Shown here one piece after another: positions 44,118-53,247 of a stretch of DNA of 64,000 bases. The position numbers were made by a program, and so were the translations under genes. The notes below the pieces were generated by a model. That model was not told the DNA's origin. It saw only the letters and a program-made list of their open reading frames with translations, and made no database searches. The number at the start of each line of letters is the position of its first letter. Within the stretch, counting starts at the first letter, position 1. Origin of the DNA: CAISIP01 sp038326025. Its GTDB lineage: Bacteria > Pseudomonadota > Gammaproteobacteria > Burkholderiales > Burkholderiaceae_C. The stretch is taken from assembly GCA_038326025.1 (NCBI GenBank), contig JBBQJP010000018.1, positions 1 to 64,000 of the forward strand, written 5' to 3'.

Positions 44118-44642
44118 ATGTCTGAGACGAGCCAAATGGATATCTGGGAAACCCGCAGTAACAACCGCCAGCAAATCGTGATCTCGGCGGTTTGCCTGAT
44201 CGCCGGCGTCGTGTTGACCGTCGCCATGCGCGACTATGGGCTGTCCGGCTCAAACCGTCACGCAGGATTCCTGTTCGGCGTGGTGCTGCTGGGTCTGGGG
44301 CTCGCCACCTTGCTTGCCGGTGGCAGTCAGACGGTGCAGGTGGACGCCGACTCGCGTGAGATCCGTGTGCTGGACCGGCGACTCATCGGCAGCCGCACGA
44401 AGATCGTCGCGTTCGAACAGGTGCAGCGCGTCGAGGTGGCCTGTCTGCAAACCCGATCGAAGCATGCGCTGCGCTACTTTCTGCAGTTGCAACTGGTCAG
44501 CGGCGAAGCGTATCCGCTGTTTTCGCCTGAAAAGGCCTACCCGATGGCCGCCGATCCGGCCGTCGTGGCCCGCTGGAAGGGCCGCCTCGAATTGATGCTG
44601 GCGAGCGGCGCGCAAAGCCCGGCGCCGGCACCGCTCGCCTGA
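44118..44642 (+). CDS. small membrane protein of unknown function
   Basis: I do not recognise the family. The 174-residue protein has two predicted membrane helices (about 21-37, IVISAVCLIAGVVLTVA, and 48-66, GFLFGVVLLGLGLATLLAG). A cytosolic or periplasmic beta-rich part follows (TVQVDADSREIRVLDRRLIGSRTKIVAFEQVQRVEV) that resembles PH-like domains of small bacterial membrane proteins. It ends with an Ala/Pro tail. It is divergent from dnaE, and its stop touches the end of the convergent pirin gene. Confidence 0.75.
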   Translation: MSETSQMDIWETRSNNRQQIVISAVCLIAGVVLTVAMRDYGLSGSNRHAGFLFGVVLLGLGLATLLAGGSQTVQVDADSREIRVLDRRLIGSRTKIVAFEQVQRVEVACLQTRSKHALRYFLQLQLVSGEAYPLFSPEKAYPMAADPAVVARWKGRLELMLASGAQSPAPAPLA

Positions 44643-45521
44643 CTATTTCGGCACCAGGGCGGTTGGCAGCTCAATGCGTTCGCGCTCGCCCGGCACCGTC
44701 GGCATGTTTTGCGCGTGCCAATCACGTGCAGCCTGCACCAGTCGTTCCTTGCGGCTGGACACGAAATTCCACGACATGAAGCGATGACCCAGGGGCTCGC
44801 CGCCCAGCACCAGCAACCGTGTGGCCTGCGTTGCGTGCAGCGTGACCTCCAGCCCCGAGGGCAAGACGTTGAGCGTCTGATGCTGAATCTCCTCGCCGTC
44901 GACGGCCAGGTCGGCATCGATCGGATACAAGGCCAGTTCCGACGCCAGAGGTGGCAGCCGCAAACTGCCACCCGCGGGCATCTGCACATCGAGCAATGTG
45001 GTCGGGCTGCCTGCACGCACCGGCGACGACGCGCCGAATGCTTCGCCCACCAGCACCCGCACCGACACACCTTCAAGCTCACACACCGGAATGGCCGACG
45101 CCGGCGTGTGGGTGAACGCGGGGTCACATTCCTCGTCCTGCGCCGGCAGCGCCGCCCACAGCTGGAATCCATGGTTCACATAGGCCTGGCGCTCCAGTCG
45201 CTGCGGCCGGCGCTCACTGTGCACGATGCCCCTGCCGGACGTCATCCAGTTAACGGCGCCGGGCGTGATTTCCTGCTCCGAACCCAAACTGTCGCGGTGC
45301 ATGACTGCGCCTTCCAGCAAATAGGTGACCGTGGCCAGCCCGATATGGGGATGCGGTCGCACATCATGGGCAGCATCGGGCTGCACCGTGACCGGCCCGA
45401 AGCAATCCATGAAAAGAAACGGGCCGACGGCCTGGCGCAAGGCCGACGGCAACACCCGCTGCACGACGAAACCGCCGCCCAGATCGCGCGCTTGTCCGAG
45501 GATGCGTTGTTGTATGGCCAT
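44643..45521 (-). CDS. pirin family protein (first)
   Basis: The 292-residue bicupin has the pirin metal ligands: two His in RPHPHIGLATVTYL, then His and Glu in GRGIVHSERR. Bacterial pirins bind iron or other metals, and some oxidise quercetin; the physiological role is open. It is the last gene of the minus-strand set pirin-DoxX-WrbA-pirin, 36 bases after the WrbA-like gene. Confidence 0.93.
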   Translation of the reverse strand: MAIQQRILGQARDLGGGFVVQRVLPSALRQAVGPFLFMDCFGPVTVQPDAAHDVRPHPHIGLATVTYLLEGAVMHRDSLGSEQEITPGAVNWMTSGRGIVHSERRPQRLERQAYVNHGFQLWAALPAQDEECDPAFTHTPASAIPVCELEGVSVRVLVGEAFGASSPVRAGSPTTLLDVQMPAGGSLRLPPLASELALYPIDADLAVDGEEIQHQTLNVLPSGLEVTLHATQATRLLVLGGEPLGHRFMSWNFVSSRKERLVQAARDWHAQNMPTVPGERERIELPTALVPK

Positions 45522-45557
45522 GTGCTACTCCAGTGAAGGCGGGTCCCGACAATAAAC

Positions 45558-46112
45558 TCAGTCGCGCAGGCGGGCCAACTGATCGGCCACCCGCTGGCCG
45601 AATAACCGTGCCGTTTCGAGATCGCCCTGCGACATGTCGGCTGCGCCCCCATCGGACGGCGAATGCGCCATCGCACCACAGTAGGACACCAGGTTGTTGA
45701 TGTCGTTGCGCGTGCTGGCCTTGGTATTGGCTGGCATCAGGCCCTGACTGACCCACAACATGCCGTGTTGCATGGCCAGCGTGAACAGGCTGTGCAGCGT
45801 GGACAACTTGTCTCCGCTGGGACCCGCGCTGTTGGTGAAACCAGCAGCCAGCTTGTCTTTCCAGGCCTGCGCGTACCAGGGCCTGCTGGATTCATCAGCA
45901 AACTTCTTGAACTGCCAGCTCACATTTCCCATGTAGGTGGGCGAGCCGAAGATGATGGCCTTGGCCTGAGCCAGGCTGTCCCAGCCCCCTTCGGGCAGAT
46001 TGCCGTCCGCGTCGATGGCCAGCAACTCCGCGTCGGCACCCTGCGCCACGGCCTGGGCCATGCGCAGGGTGTGACCATATCCCGAATGAAAAACCACAAT
46101 GATCTGAGTCAT
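45558..46112 (-). CDS. WrbA/flavodoxin-like NAD(P)H:quinone oxidoreductase family protein
   Basis: The 184-residue flavodoxin-fold protein has the FMN-phosphate loop HSGYGHTLRMA, then FGSPTYMGNVSWQFKKFAD and FTNSAGPSGDKLSTLHSL, matching WrbA-type or NADPH-dependent FMN reductases. It probably reduces quinones by two electrons. The start ATG has AGGAATTC upstream. Gene context (pirins, DoxX, LysR) suggests a response to quinone or redox stress. Confidence 0.9.
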   Translation of the reverse strand: MTQIIVVFHSGYGHTLRMAQAVAQGADAELLAIDADGNLPEGGWDSLAQAKAIIFGSPTYMGNVSWQFKKFADESSRPWYAQAWKDKLAAGFTNSAGPSGDKLSTLHSLFTLAMQHGMLWVSQGLMPANTKASTRNDINNLVSYCGAMAHSPSDGGAADMSQGDLETARLFGQRVADQLARLRD

Positions 46113-46183
46113 GAATTCCTGTCGTCCAATTTTGTTGCCATTGTGACGAGGGTATGCGATCCCAACTCAGATCGCCCAAACCA

Positions 46184-46597
46184 TCAGTGTGCAGCCCGGC
46201 GGGCATCCAGGCTGAATTTGCCGGCGCCCAACGCAGCCAGCGCAAACAAGCCACCCACCACGGCGATGTTCTTGAAGAACATGAGCTGCTGCATCATCAC
46301 CTGCTCGGCCGGCATGGCCCAGTAGTTGTGAAAGGCGAAAGTGGCCACCAGCGTGAACAGCGCCAACGCCAGTGCTGCAAATCGGGTACCGTAACCGAGG
46401 ATCAGCGCCGCGGCGCCGCCCACTTCGACCAGGATGGCCACTACCGCAGCCACCTCGGGCAGAGGCAGGCCGGACGCGCCGATATAACCGACCGTGCCGG
46501 AAAAACCACCGATCTTGCTCAGGCCCGCAGGCAGAAACAGCAAGGCCAACAGGATCCGGCCGACCAGGGCCAGCGGATTTTGAAGTGATGCGTTCAT
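46184..46597 (-). CDS. DoxX family membrane protein
   Basis: The 137-residue protein has four membrane helices (for example GRILLALLFLPAGLSKI, VAAVVAILVEVGGAAALILGY, FAALALALFTLVATFAF and NIAVVGGLFALAALG). LLFLPAGLSKIGG and FHNYWAMP are typical of DoxX/YphA proteins, often found with pirins and redox enzymes. Function is not established. The ATG at 46597 is chosen because residues upstream lack homology. Confidence 0.92.
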   Translation of the reverse strand: MNASLQNPLALVGRILLALLFLPAGLSKIGGFSGTVGYIGASGLPLPEVAAVVAILVEVGGAAALILGYGTRFAALALALFTLVATFAFHNYWAMPAEQVMMQQLMFFKNIAVVGGLFALAALGAGKFSLDARRAAH

Positions 46598-46665
46598 GAA
46601 TATGTCCTTGAAAAATGAAAGAGAAAAATCAGACAGAAAAATAAATGATGGGACCCACTGGGCCG

Positions 46666-47367
46666 TCAAGCGGACAGATCGAACACCAGCACCTCTGCGT
46701 CCTGACCCTGCTCCAGCGTCAGCCTGTCCACGCCGTCGAACATCAACGCATCGCCGCCCTGCAACGACTGACCGTTGACCTGCAGGTCCCCACGAACCAG
46801 ATGCACATAGGCCTTGCGCCCCGGCGCCAGGTCCAGCGCGGCATGTTCACCGGCGTCGAACAGCCCGGCAAACATAGCCGCATCCGCCTGCATACGCACC
46901 GAACCGTCGGCGCCATCACGCGAGGCCACCAAACGCAATTGGCCGCGCTTCTCAGCGTCCGGGAAACTTTTCTGCTCATAACCCGGTTGCACGCCTTTGC
47001 GGTCCGGCTCGATCCAGATCTGCAGAAAATGTGTCGTCGCATCAGGCGCAAGGTTGAACTCGCTGTGCTGCACGCCGGTGCCCGCCGTCATGCGCTGCAC
47101 ATCCCCTGGCGGAATGCCCTTCACATTGCCCATGGTGTCCTTGTGCGCCAACGCGCCGCTGATCACATAGCTGATGATTTCCATGTCGCGGTGACCATGG
47201 GTGCCAAAGCCCCGACCCGGGGCGATGCGGTCCTCGTTGATTACCCGCAGATTGCCCCAGCCCATGTGCTGCGGGTCGTGGTAGTCGGCAAACGAAAAGC
47301 TGTGTCGCGACTGCAACCAACCATGGTCGGCCAGGCCCCGTTCACTGGATTTGCGAAGTTTCAACAT
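46666..47367 (-). CDS. pirin family protein (second, YhhW-like)
   Basis: The 233-residue bicupin is of the YhhW/YhaK type, with metal ligands in THGHRDMEIISYV and TGVQHSEFN (His-x-His and His-x-Glu). The E. coli relative has quercetinase activity in vitro. It is shorter than the other pirin in this cluster. AAGGAGGG sits just before the ATG. It is the first gene of the operon, divergent from the LysR gene across a palindromic operator. Confidence 0.93.
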   Translation of the reverse strand: MLKLRKSSERGLADHGWLQSRHSFSFADYHDPQHMGWGNLRVINEDRIAPGRGFGTHGHRDMEIISYVISGALAHKDTMGNVKGIPPGDVQRMTAGTGVQHSEFNLAPDATTHFLQIWIEPDRKGVQPGYEQKSFPDAEKRGQLRLVASRDGADGSVRMQADAAMFAGLFDAGEHAALDLAPGRKAYVHLVRGDLQVNGQSLQGGDALMFDGVDRLTLEQGQDAEVLVFDLSA

Positions 47368-47451
47368 AAACCCTCCTTGCGAAGTTCTTGCGGTGTGGAT
47401 AGGACTGTAAAGTGCAGATCAGGTCCGACCGTGCGTCCGGATTGATGGCAT

Positions 47452-47470
47452 CATTCAAATTATTTGAATG
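47452..47470. promoter_or_regulatory. LysR-type operator between pirin and lysR genes
   Basis: CATTCAAAT-T-ATTTGAATG is a perfect 19-bp palindrome containing TTCAA-N5-TTGAA, the T-N11-A form preferred by LysR-type regulators. It lies in the 114-base divergent gap, 12 bases before the LysR ATG, and would suit repression of the regulator's own gene and activation of the pirin operon. Confidence 0.7.
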
Positions 47471-47481
47471 TGAAAGCCATC

Positions 47482-48420
47482 ATGGCCGACCCACGAACCG
47501 CGTTGACCCCCGATGCCCTGTCCATGCTGCAATCCATTGCCGCCAGTGGCAGCTTTGCCGCCGCGGCGCGGGCGCTGGACCTGGTGCCCAGCGCCCTGAC
47601 CTACAGGGTACGTCAACTGGAGGACGCCCTGGACGTGCTGCTGTTCGACCGGCGCAGCCGTCAGGCCCGGCTCACGCCGGCGGGCGTTGAACTTGTACGC
47701 GAAGGCAGCCGGCTGCTCGACGAGGTCGATGCGATCGCGAACCGGGTCAAGCGGGTCGCGACCGGATGGGAGGCGCAACTGACCATTGCGGTTGACGGCA
47801 TCGTTTCGCGTTCGGTCATGATGGAATTGAGCCAGGCCTTTCTGGCGCTGGCACCGCCCACGCGCTTGCGTCTGCGCGACGAGACCATGCAGGGTACGCT
47901 GCAGGCCCTCACATCCGGCCAGGCCGACCTGGCGATTGGCGTGGTCGAACCCACCACGCACGCCGACATCCACGGAAAACCGCTGGGCGACGTGCGCTTT
48001 GTGCTGGCCGTGGCGCCCCACCACCCATTGGCCGAAACACCGGAGCCGGTGACAGACGCGATGTTGCGCCAGCATCTGGCGGTGGCCGTGGCCGACTCGG
48101 TTCCGCGGGGCAACGGGCTCACGGTCGGCCTGCTCGGGGGACAGGATGTGTTCACGGTCGCATCCATGCACGCCAAACTCGACGCCCAGTTGCGCGGCAT
48201 CGGGGCCGGCTTCGTGCCCGAACCCATGGCCTGCGTATTCATCGAAACCGGACGCCTGGTCGTGCGCCAGACCGAACGCGCGCCGCGGGTGTCGCGCCTG
48301 CACTATGCCTGGCGCAGTGCGCCACGCCAGCAACCGGGACGTGCGCTGCAATGGTGGCTAAAGCAGCTCGACAGCGCGGTCACACGGGAAGCCTTGCTGA
48401 CCCAGCATCTGCATGCCTGA
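47482..48420 (+). CDS. LysR family transcriptional regulator
   Basis: The 312-residue regulator has an N-terminal winged helix-turn-helix (LSMLQSIAASGSFAAAARALDLVPSALTYRVRQLEDAL; key residues at about 15-55) and a LysR substrate domain from about residue 90. I chose the ATG at 47482; TTG 47464 and GTG 47470 are in frame but lie within the operator palindrome. It resembles regulators found beside pirin/DoxX genes. The inducer is unknown. Confidence 0.92.
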   Translation: MADPRTALTPDALSMLQSIAASGSFAAAARALDLVPSALTYRVRQLEDALDVLLFDRRSRQARLTPAGVELVREGSRLLDEVDAIANRVKRVATGWEAQLTIAVDGIVSRSVMMELSQAFLALAPPTRLRLRDETMQGTLQALTSGQADLAIGVVEPTTHADIHGKPLGDVRFVLAVAPHHPLAETPEPVTDAMLRQHLAVAVADSVPRGNGLTVGLLGGQDVFTVASMHAKLDAQLRGIGAGFVPEPMACVFIETGRLVVRQTERAPRVSRLHYAWRSAPRQQPGRALQWWLKQLDSAVTREALLTQHLHA

Positions 48421-48513
48421 GTGCTCCAGCAGCCTGGCCTGGCACATGTGCCGCCCCATCCCGGCCACCCAGCCGTGTACATTCAACCCATAACCCCTAA
48501 CGGAGACCCCACA

Positions 48514-49569
48514 ATGCCCCAAACCCGCCACTTCGCCGTCATCGGTGCCGGTATCGCAGGTCTGAGCTGTGCACGAACGCTGGTACAGGCCGGCAACCGG
48601 GTCACGGTGTTCGACAAGAGCGGACGTGCCGGCGGCCGTATGGCCACGCGCGACAGCCCGTTCGGAAGTTTTGACCATGGCGCTCAGTACTTCACAGTGC
48701 GTGACCCCCGCTTCGAGTTGGCGCTGAAAACCGTACCGGGGGTCTGCAAACCCTGGAGCGCCAACACCGTTCGGGTACTTGACGCCCATGGCCGCACGGT
48801 TGCTGCCGGGCTGCCAACACAGGAGCCCCATTGGGTCGCTGCGCCGGGCATGAATGATCTGCCCCGGCATTGGGCACAGCCGCTGCTCGAACACGCCATG
48901 GTGCGCACCCATAACCGCGTCTTGCGGATCGAACGCCAGGCCAAGGCCACGTCGCCCTGGACCATTTATGCGGTCGGGCCGGATGTCGATGGCCAGCATG
49001 AACGCCATACGGTGGACGGATTTGACGCTGTGGTGCTGGCGCTGCCCTCGCACCAGGCACATGAATTGCTGGGGAACTCCGATCACGGCAACGAATGGGT
49101 GACACGCATCGACGCCGTAAAGGTTGCGCCGTGCTGGACGCTGATGCTGGCGTTTCCGCAGGCGATGCAACCCGGGTTCAGCACCCTGGGCCCGCAATGG
49201 AACGCCGCGCGCAGCACGCATCACCGCATCGCCTGGCTGGCACGGGAGTCGTCCAAGCCACAGCGCGCGGCAGTCGAGCGCTGGACCGTGCAAGCCAGTG
49301 CCGACTGGTCACGCGAACACCTGCATGACGAGCCGGCGCGGGTCCAGGCCAAGTTGCAGCGCGCTTTCGCCGAAGTCACCGGCATCCGCGCGGAACCGGC
49401 CCATGCCGAGGTGCACCGCTGGCTTTATGCCAAGACCGAAAAACCGCTGGGACAGAGCCACCTCTGGAACACCAAAGCCGGGTTGGGCGTCTGTGGAGAC
49501 TGGTGTATCGGCCACCGGGTCGAGGACGCCTTCGTGTCCGGCCTGGAAATGGCCCTGGCAGCGGTCTGA
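48514..49569 (+). CDS. renalase-like NAD(P)/FAD-dependent oxidoreductase
   Basis: The 351-residue flavoprotein has the Rossmann FAD motif AVIGAGIAGLSCARTL (residues about 8-23), FDKSGRAGGRMATR, DHGAQYFT and a C-terminal GLGVCGDWCIGHRVEDAF FAD segment (given in part). It belongs to the amine-oxidase/renalase group; the substrate is unknown. The ATG at 48514 has CGGAGA upstream. It follows lysR by 93 bases and may be co-transcribed. Confidence 0.9.
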   Translation: MPQTRHFAVIGAGIAGLSCARTLVQAGNRVTVFDKSGRAGGRMATRDSPFGSFDHGAQYFTVRDPRFELALKTVPGVCKPWSANTVRVLDAHGRTVAAGLPTQEPHWVAAPGMNDLPRHWAQPLLEHAMVRTHNRVLRIERQAKATSPWTIYAVGPDVDGQHERHTVDGFDAVVLALPSHQAHELLGNSDHGNEWVTRIDAVKVAPCWTLMLAFPQAMQPGFSTLGPQWNAARSTHHRIAWLARESSKPQRAAVERWTVQASADWSREHLHDEPARVQAKLQRAFAEVTGIRAEPAHAEVHRWLYAKTEKPLGQSHLWNTKAGLGVCGDWCIGHRVEDAFVSGLEMALAAV

Positions 49570-49595
49570 AGACCGCCGATCGGCCAGTCACCACC

Positions 49596-50516
49596 ATGTC
49601 CGAACGGGCGAGGGATCGTTATGTCGGTCGCTTCGCCCCCTCGCCCACCGGGCCGCTGCATGCCGGCTCGATGGTCGCGGCACTGGCCAGCTGGCTGGAC
49701 GCGCGCGCCTGGAACAACGGCATCGGCGGGCGCTGGCTGGTGCGCATCGAGGATCTGGATACGACACGTTGCCAGGACGGCGCGGCCGAGACGATTCTGC
49801 GCCAGCTTCAGGACTGCACATTGGTGCCCGATGAGCCACCCGTTTACCAGACGCAGCGGCACGAACGTTATGTGCAGGCGCTGGCACAGCTGGCAAGTGC
49901 AGGCCGTGTCTACACCTGTGGCTGTTCGCGCAAGGACATCGAAGTGGCGTTGCAGGCACACGGTATGACGCGGCCGCGCCATGGCGAAAGGATTTACCCC
50001 GGTACCTGCCGCGACGGCTTGCGCGGCAAGTCGGCCTTGTCATGGCGCTTTCGGGTGCCGGACCCGGCGAGCGACCACGCCAGTGTGCACTGGACAGATC
50101 GCCGCCTGGGCCCGATGGAACAGGATGTCGCCAGCGAGGTCGGTGACTTTGTGCTGCAGCGGGCCGACGGGCCGTTTGCCTACCAGTTGGCCGTGGTCGT
50201 CGACGATGCGGCGCAACAGGTCAGCCATGTCGTGCGCGGCTTTGATATGGCCGACAACACGGCGCGTCAGATCCTGTTGCAGCAAGCGCTGGGCCTGCCG
50301 ACGCCGCGTTATCTGCACACGCCGCTGGTACTGGGCAAGGACGGGCAGAAGTTGTCCAAACAAAACGGCGCGCAAGCCGTCGACACGCGCCAGCCCATGG
50401 CGGTGCTGGCTCCGGCCGCAACCGCGCTGGGCCTGCCGACCCATACCGGGCCGGTAGCGCAGGCTCTGGCGTTCTGGGTCGCCGCCTGGCGTGATCTCTA
50501 CAATCCCGGGCAGTGA
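49596..50516 (+). CDS. gluQ: glutamyl-Q tRNA(Asp) synthetase
   Basis: The 306-residue truncated GluRS paralogue attaches glutamate to queuosine in tRNA-Asp. It has the HIGH-like region FAPSPTGPLHAGS, the zinc ligands YTCGCSR and YPGTC, and KLSKQNGA in place of KMSKS. The anticodon-binding domain of GluRS is absent, as expected. The ATG at 49596 precedes RYVGRFAPSP. Its TGA overlaps the GTG start of trmB. Confidence 0.95.
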   Translation: MSERARDRYVGRFAPSPTGPLHAGSMVAALASWLDARAWNNGIGGRWLVRIEDLDTTRCQDGAAETILRQLQDCTLVPDEPPVYQTQRHERYVQALAQLASAGRVYTCGCSRKDIEVALQAHGMTRPRHGERIYPGTCRDGLRGKSALSWRFRVPDPASDHASVHWTDRRLGPMEQDVASEVGDFVLQRADGPFAYQLAVVVDDAAQQVSHVVRGFDMADNTARQILLQQALGLPTPRYLHTPLVLGKDGQKLSKQNGAQAVDTRQPMAVLAPAATALGLPTHTGPVAQALAFWVAAWRDLYNPGQ

Positions 50517-51310
50517 ACCCCGCCAAAGATCCCCCCACCGATTCCGCCACTGGCCGTGCACCGGCCGATGTCGCCCATCCCAAGACCATCCGCAGCTTCG
50601 TGCGCCGCGCTGGCCGCACCACTGCAGGTCAGACCCGTGCGCTGCAGGACCTGGGGCCGCAGTACCTGATCGCCTACCAATGCTCGCTGGAGCCTCTGGC
50701 TGCGCTTTATCCGCAGCTGGCACCCACCGGTGTGGCCGGTGGGCCACGGCCGCTGGTGCTGGAGATCGGATTTGGCATGGGCGAGGCCAGTGCCCATATC
50801 GCGCAGGTCTTGCCGCAAACCGACTTCCTGTGCTGCGAAGTGCATGAACCCGGCGTTGGCGCCCTGCTCAAGCGTATCGGCGAGACGGACCTGCGCAACA
50901 TCCGCATCCTGGCGCATGACGCAGTCGAGGTGATTGACCAGATGCTGCCGATCTGGAACGCAACTCAACCCGCACGTGGTCTGGACGGCGTGCACATCTT
51001 CTTTCCCGACCCATGGCACAAGACACGCCATAACAAACGGCGGCTGATCCAACCGGCGCTGGTGCAGCGCCTGGTGCGCCGACTCAAGCCTGGCGCCTAT
51101 CTGCATTGCGCCACAGACTGGCAGCCGTACGCTGAGCAGATGCTCGAGGTACTGGAGGCTGATCCTTTGCTGGTCAACCGCAACCGGCAAGATCATGCCG
51201 AGCTGGCCGGTTATGCGCCACGGCCCCACTACCGGCCTCTGACCAAGTTTGAACAACGCGGCGTGCGGCTTGGTCACGGCGTCTGGGATCTGGTTTTTCA
51301 CCGGGTCTGA
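50513..51310 (+). CDS. trmB: tRNA (guanine-N7-)-methyltransferase
   Basis: The 265-residue SAM-dependent enzyme makes m7G46 in tRNA. It has the SAM motif LEIGFGMGEA, then LCCEVHEPGVG, HIFFPDPWHKTRHNKRRL (catalytic Asp in DPW) and CATDWQPYAEQML. About 40 basic residues precede the fold. The GTG start overlaps gluQ by 4 bases. GluQ and TrmB both act on tRNA, so the pair is a small tRNA-modification unit. Confidence 0.96.
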   Translation: MNPAKDPPTDSATGRAPADVAHPKTIRSFVRRAGRTTAGQTRALQDLGPQYLIAYQCSLEPLAALYPQLAPTGVAGGPRPLVLEIGFGMGEASAHIAQVLPQTDFLCCEVHEPGVGALLKRIGETDLRNIRILAHDAVEVIDQMLPIWNATQPARGLDGVHIFFPDPWHKTRHNKRRLIQPALVQRLVRRLKPGAYLHCATDWQPYAEQMLEVLEADPLLVNRNRQDHAELAGYAPRPHYRPLTKFEQRGVRLGHGVWDLVFHRV

Positions 51311-51351
51311 TCGACCCGCGGCAGTTCCTGCCCGCGCTAGCCATTCGACCG

Positions 51352-52314
51352 ATGCAAACCAACCGCAAACCGCCCGACCGCAACGGCGTGGGACCCAGTT
51401 GTGTCGGCTTGCCCGGGGGCCACTGGGACACCGTCCTGGACTTCCTGGTGCAGCGGTTTCCGGCCCAGCCCCCTGCCGTATGGCAGGCGCGCATGGAACA
51501 GGGACTGGTGCTGGACAACCAAGGCGAACCAGTGGGCCCGGAACAGCCCTACCGGGGCCACAGCCGCATCTTCTACTACCGAGACTGCGATGTGGAAACA
51601 CCGATCCCGTACGAGTCCACCGTGTTGTACCGGGACGCGCATCTGCTGGTGGTCGACAAGCCGCATTTCTTGCCGGTGGCGCCGTCGGGCCGATACCTCC
51701 AGGAAACCGTGCTGGTACGCCTCAAGCGCGCGCTGGGTCTGGACGACATCGTGCCGATTCACCGCATAGACCGCGATACCGCCGGGCTTGTAATGTTCTC
51801 GCTGCAGCCTCGCAGTCGCGACGCCTACCACGCGCTGTTTCGCATGCGCCAGGTTGAAAAAACCTACGAAGCCGTTGCACCCTGGCGTGCCGATCTGGCC
51901 TTGCCTTTGATGCGGCAAAGCCGCATCACGCAGGGAACGCATTTTATGCAGCAGTGCGAAACGCAGGGCGAAACCAACACCATAACCCATGTCGCGTTGT
52001 TGCGCCGCCTGGGCCTGCTGGCGCTTTACCAGTTACGCCCGGTGACCGGTCACCAGCACCAGCTACGCGTGCACATGGCAGCGCTCGGCATTCCCATCGT
52101 GGGCGATGGCATCTACCCTGTTTTGACACCCGAGGGTACGACGAACCCGGACCGGCCGCTGCAGTTGCTGGCGCGCGCGATCCGATTCACCGACCCGATG
52201 AGCGGGCAAGTACGGGAGTTGCGCAGCCAGCGCACGTTGGCTCTTGCGGCTGCATCGTCAATGCACGCGAACCAAGCTGCTGACACCACTGACCAGGGCC
52301 ATTCCGGCCAGTAG
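51352..52314 (+). CDS. RluA-family pseudouridine synthase
   Basis: The 320-residue protein has the catalytic Asp in IPIHRIDRDTAGLVMF (here VPIHRIDRDT), VVDKPHFLPVAPSG, and QLRPVTGHQHQLRVHM near the end. It isomerises uridine in rRNA or tRNA; the target site cannot be told. It lies 41 bases after trmB on the same strand, extending the RNA-modification group. Its last 57 bases overlap the convergent ZIP gene. Confidence 0.93.
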   Translation: MQTNRKPPDRNGVGPSCVGLPGGHWDTVLDFLVQRFPAQPPAVWQARMEQGLVLDNQGEPVGPEQPYRGHSRIFYYRDCDVETPIPYESTVLYRDAHLLVVDKPHFLPVAPSGRYLQETVLVRLKRALGLDDIVPIHRIDRDTAGLVMFSLQPRSRDAYHALFRMRQVEKTYEAVAPWRADLALPLMRQSRITQGTHFMQQCETQGETNTITHVALLRRLGLLALYQLRPVTGHQHQLRVHMAALGIPIVGDGIYPVLTPEGTTNPDRPLQLLARAIRFTDPMSGQVRELRSQRTLALAAASSMHANQAADTTDQGHSGQ

Positions 52315-53094
52315 CCAGGCGATCTGGGCGGCGGTCTGGCGCGCACTGAGCCGCGTTTGCAGCTGCGGTATCAGGTCGGCCAGCGCCACGTAGATGAAAC
52401 TGCTGCTGGCCACCACCAGAAAATACGGCAACAGGTCGTGCAGCGGAACGACCATCACATAACCCAGCAGGCCACCGAGCATGGTGACGGCGCCAGCCAG
52501 CGACACCTTGATCAGTGCCGCGCGCCGGCTGTTGGAACCTGCACGCAACACGACCAGATCGCCCATGTGGTGAGGCACTTCGTGTGCCAGCACGGCCAAG
52601 GCGGCGATCAGCCCCAGCCGCATATCGGCAATGAACGCAGACGCAATCAGGATCCCGTCGCCAAAGCAGTGCACCGAATCGCCGGCCAGCACCGCCCAGC
52701 TACCGCCTTGACGGTCGGTTGATGCCGCGCCATGGACGTGGGCTGCGCCATGGTCGTGTCCGTGCGCATGTGCCGTTTCATGCCCAGGGGCGTCGTCCGT
52801 GTCGGATCCATGGTGATGGTGTTCATGGCCGTGGTGCCACAACTCGGCCTTGTCGAGCAGGAAAAAGAACACCAGTCCAACCAGCAGCACCAGGAATAGC
52901 CGGTCCACCTCGATGCCGCTCTCGAACGCTTCAGGCAGCAGGTGCAAAAACGCCGTGGCCATGAGTGCGCCGGCGGCCAGACTGAGCATGTGCTGTGTGT
53001 AACGCGCCAATACGCCGAAGCTCAGCAAAGCGGCGAGCCAGACACTGCCGATGCCGGCGGCCAAGGTACCGAGCAGGATTGCGCCCAGGGTCAT
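52258..53094 (-). CDS. ZIP family metal transporter
   Basis: The 278-residue inner-membrane protein has about eight helices. A long His-rich loop (about residues 85-125, HHGHEHHHHGSD, HAHGHDHGAAHVHG) would bind metal, and the conserved metal-binding helix texts HCFGDGILIASAF and AHEVPHHMGDLVVL are present. It probably imports zinc or a similar divalent metal. No metal regulator is adjacent. A perfect hairpin lies in its leader. Confidence 0.93.
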   Translation of the reverse strand: MTLGAILLGTLAAGIGSVWLAALLSFGVLARYTQHMLSLAAGALMATAFLHLLPEAFESGIEVDRLFLVLLVGLVFFFLLDKAELWHHGHEHHHHGSDTDDAPGHETAHAHGHDHGAAHVHGAASTDRQGGSWAVLAGDSVHCFGDGILIASAFIADMRLGLIAALAVLAHEVPHHMGDLVVLRAGSNSRRAALIKVSLAGAVTMLGGLLGYVMVVPLHDLLPYFLVVASSSFIYVALADLIPQLQTRLSARQTAAQIAWLLAGMALVSGVSSLVRVH

Positions 53095-53117
53095 GGATGA
53101 AAACTCTTTGATGGATA

Positions 53118-53138
53118 GGTCCGCACCAAGCGGACCTG
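53118..53138. other. 7-bp hairpin in ZIP leader
   Basis: AGGTCCG and CGGACCT pair around CACCAAG, 24-44 bases before the ZIP start and 110 bases after the polA stop (both genes on the minus strand). There is no T run, so it is a weak candidate for polA termination or for control of the transporter. Confidence 0.35.
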
Positions 53139-53247
53139 GGTCAGGTCGTCGCTCCGGATCAGCTGACCGGTCCCGGCGGTTCCGACACCGTCGAGCGGGA
53201 TGGGGCCGGGAGCAGATCAGTTACCGGACGGGGAAGTGTCGCAGAAT

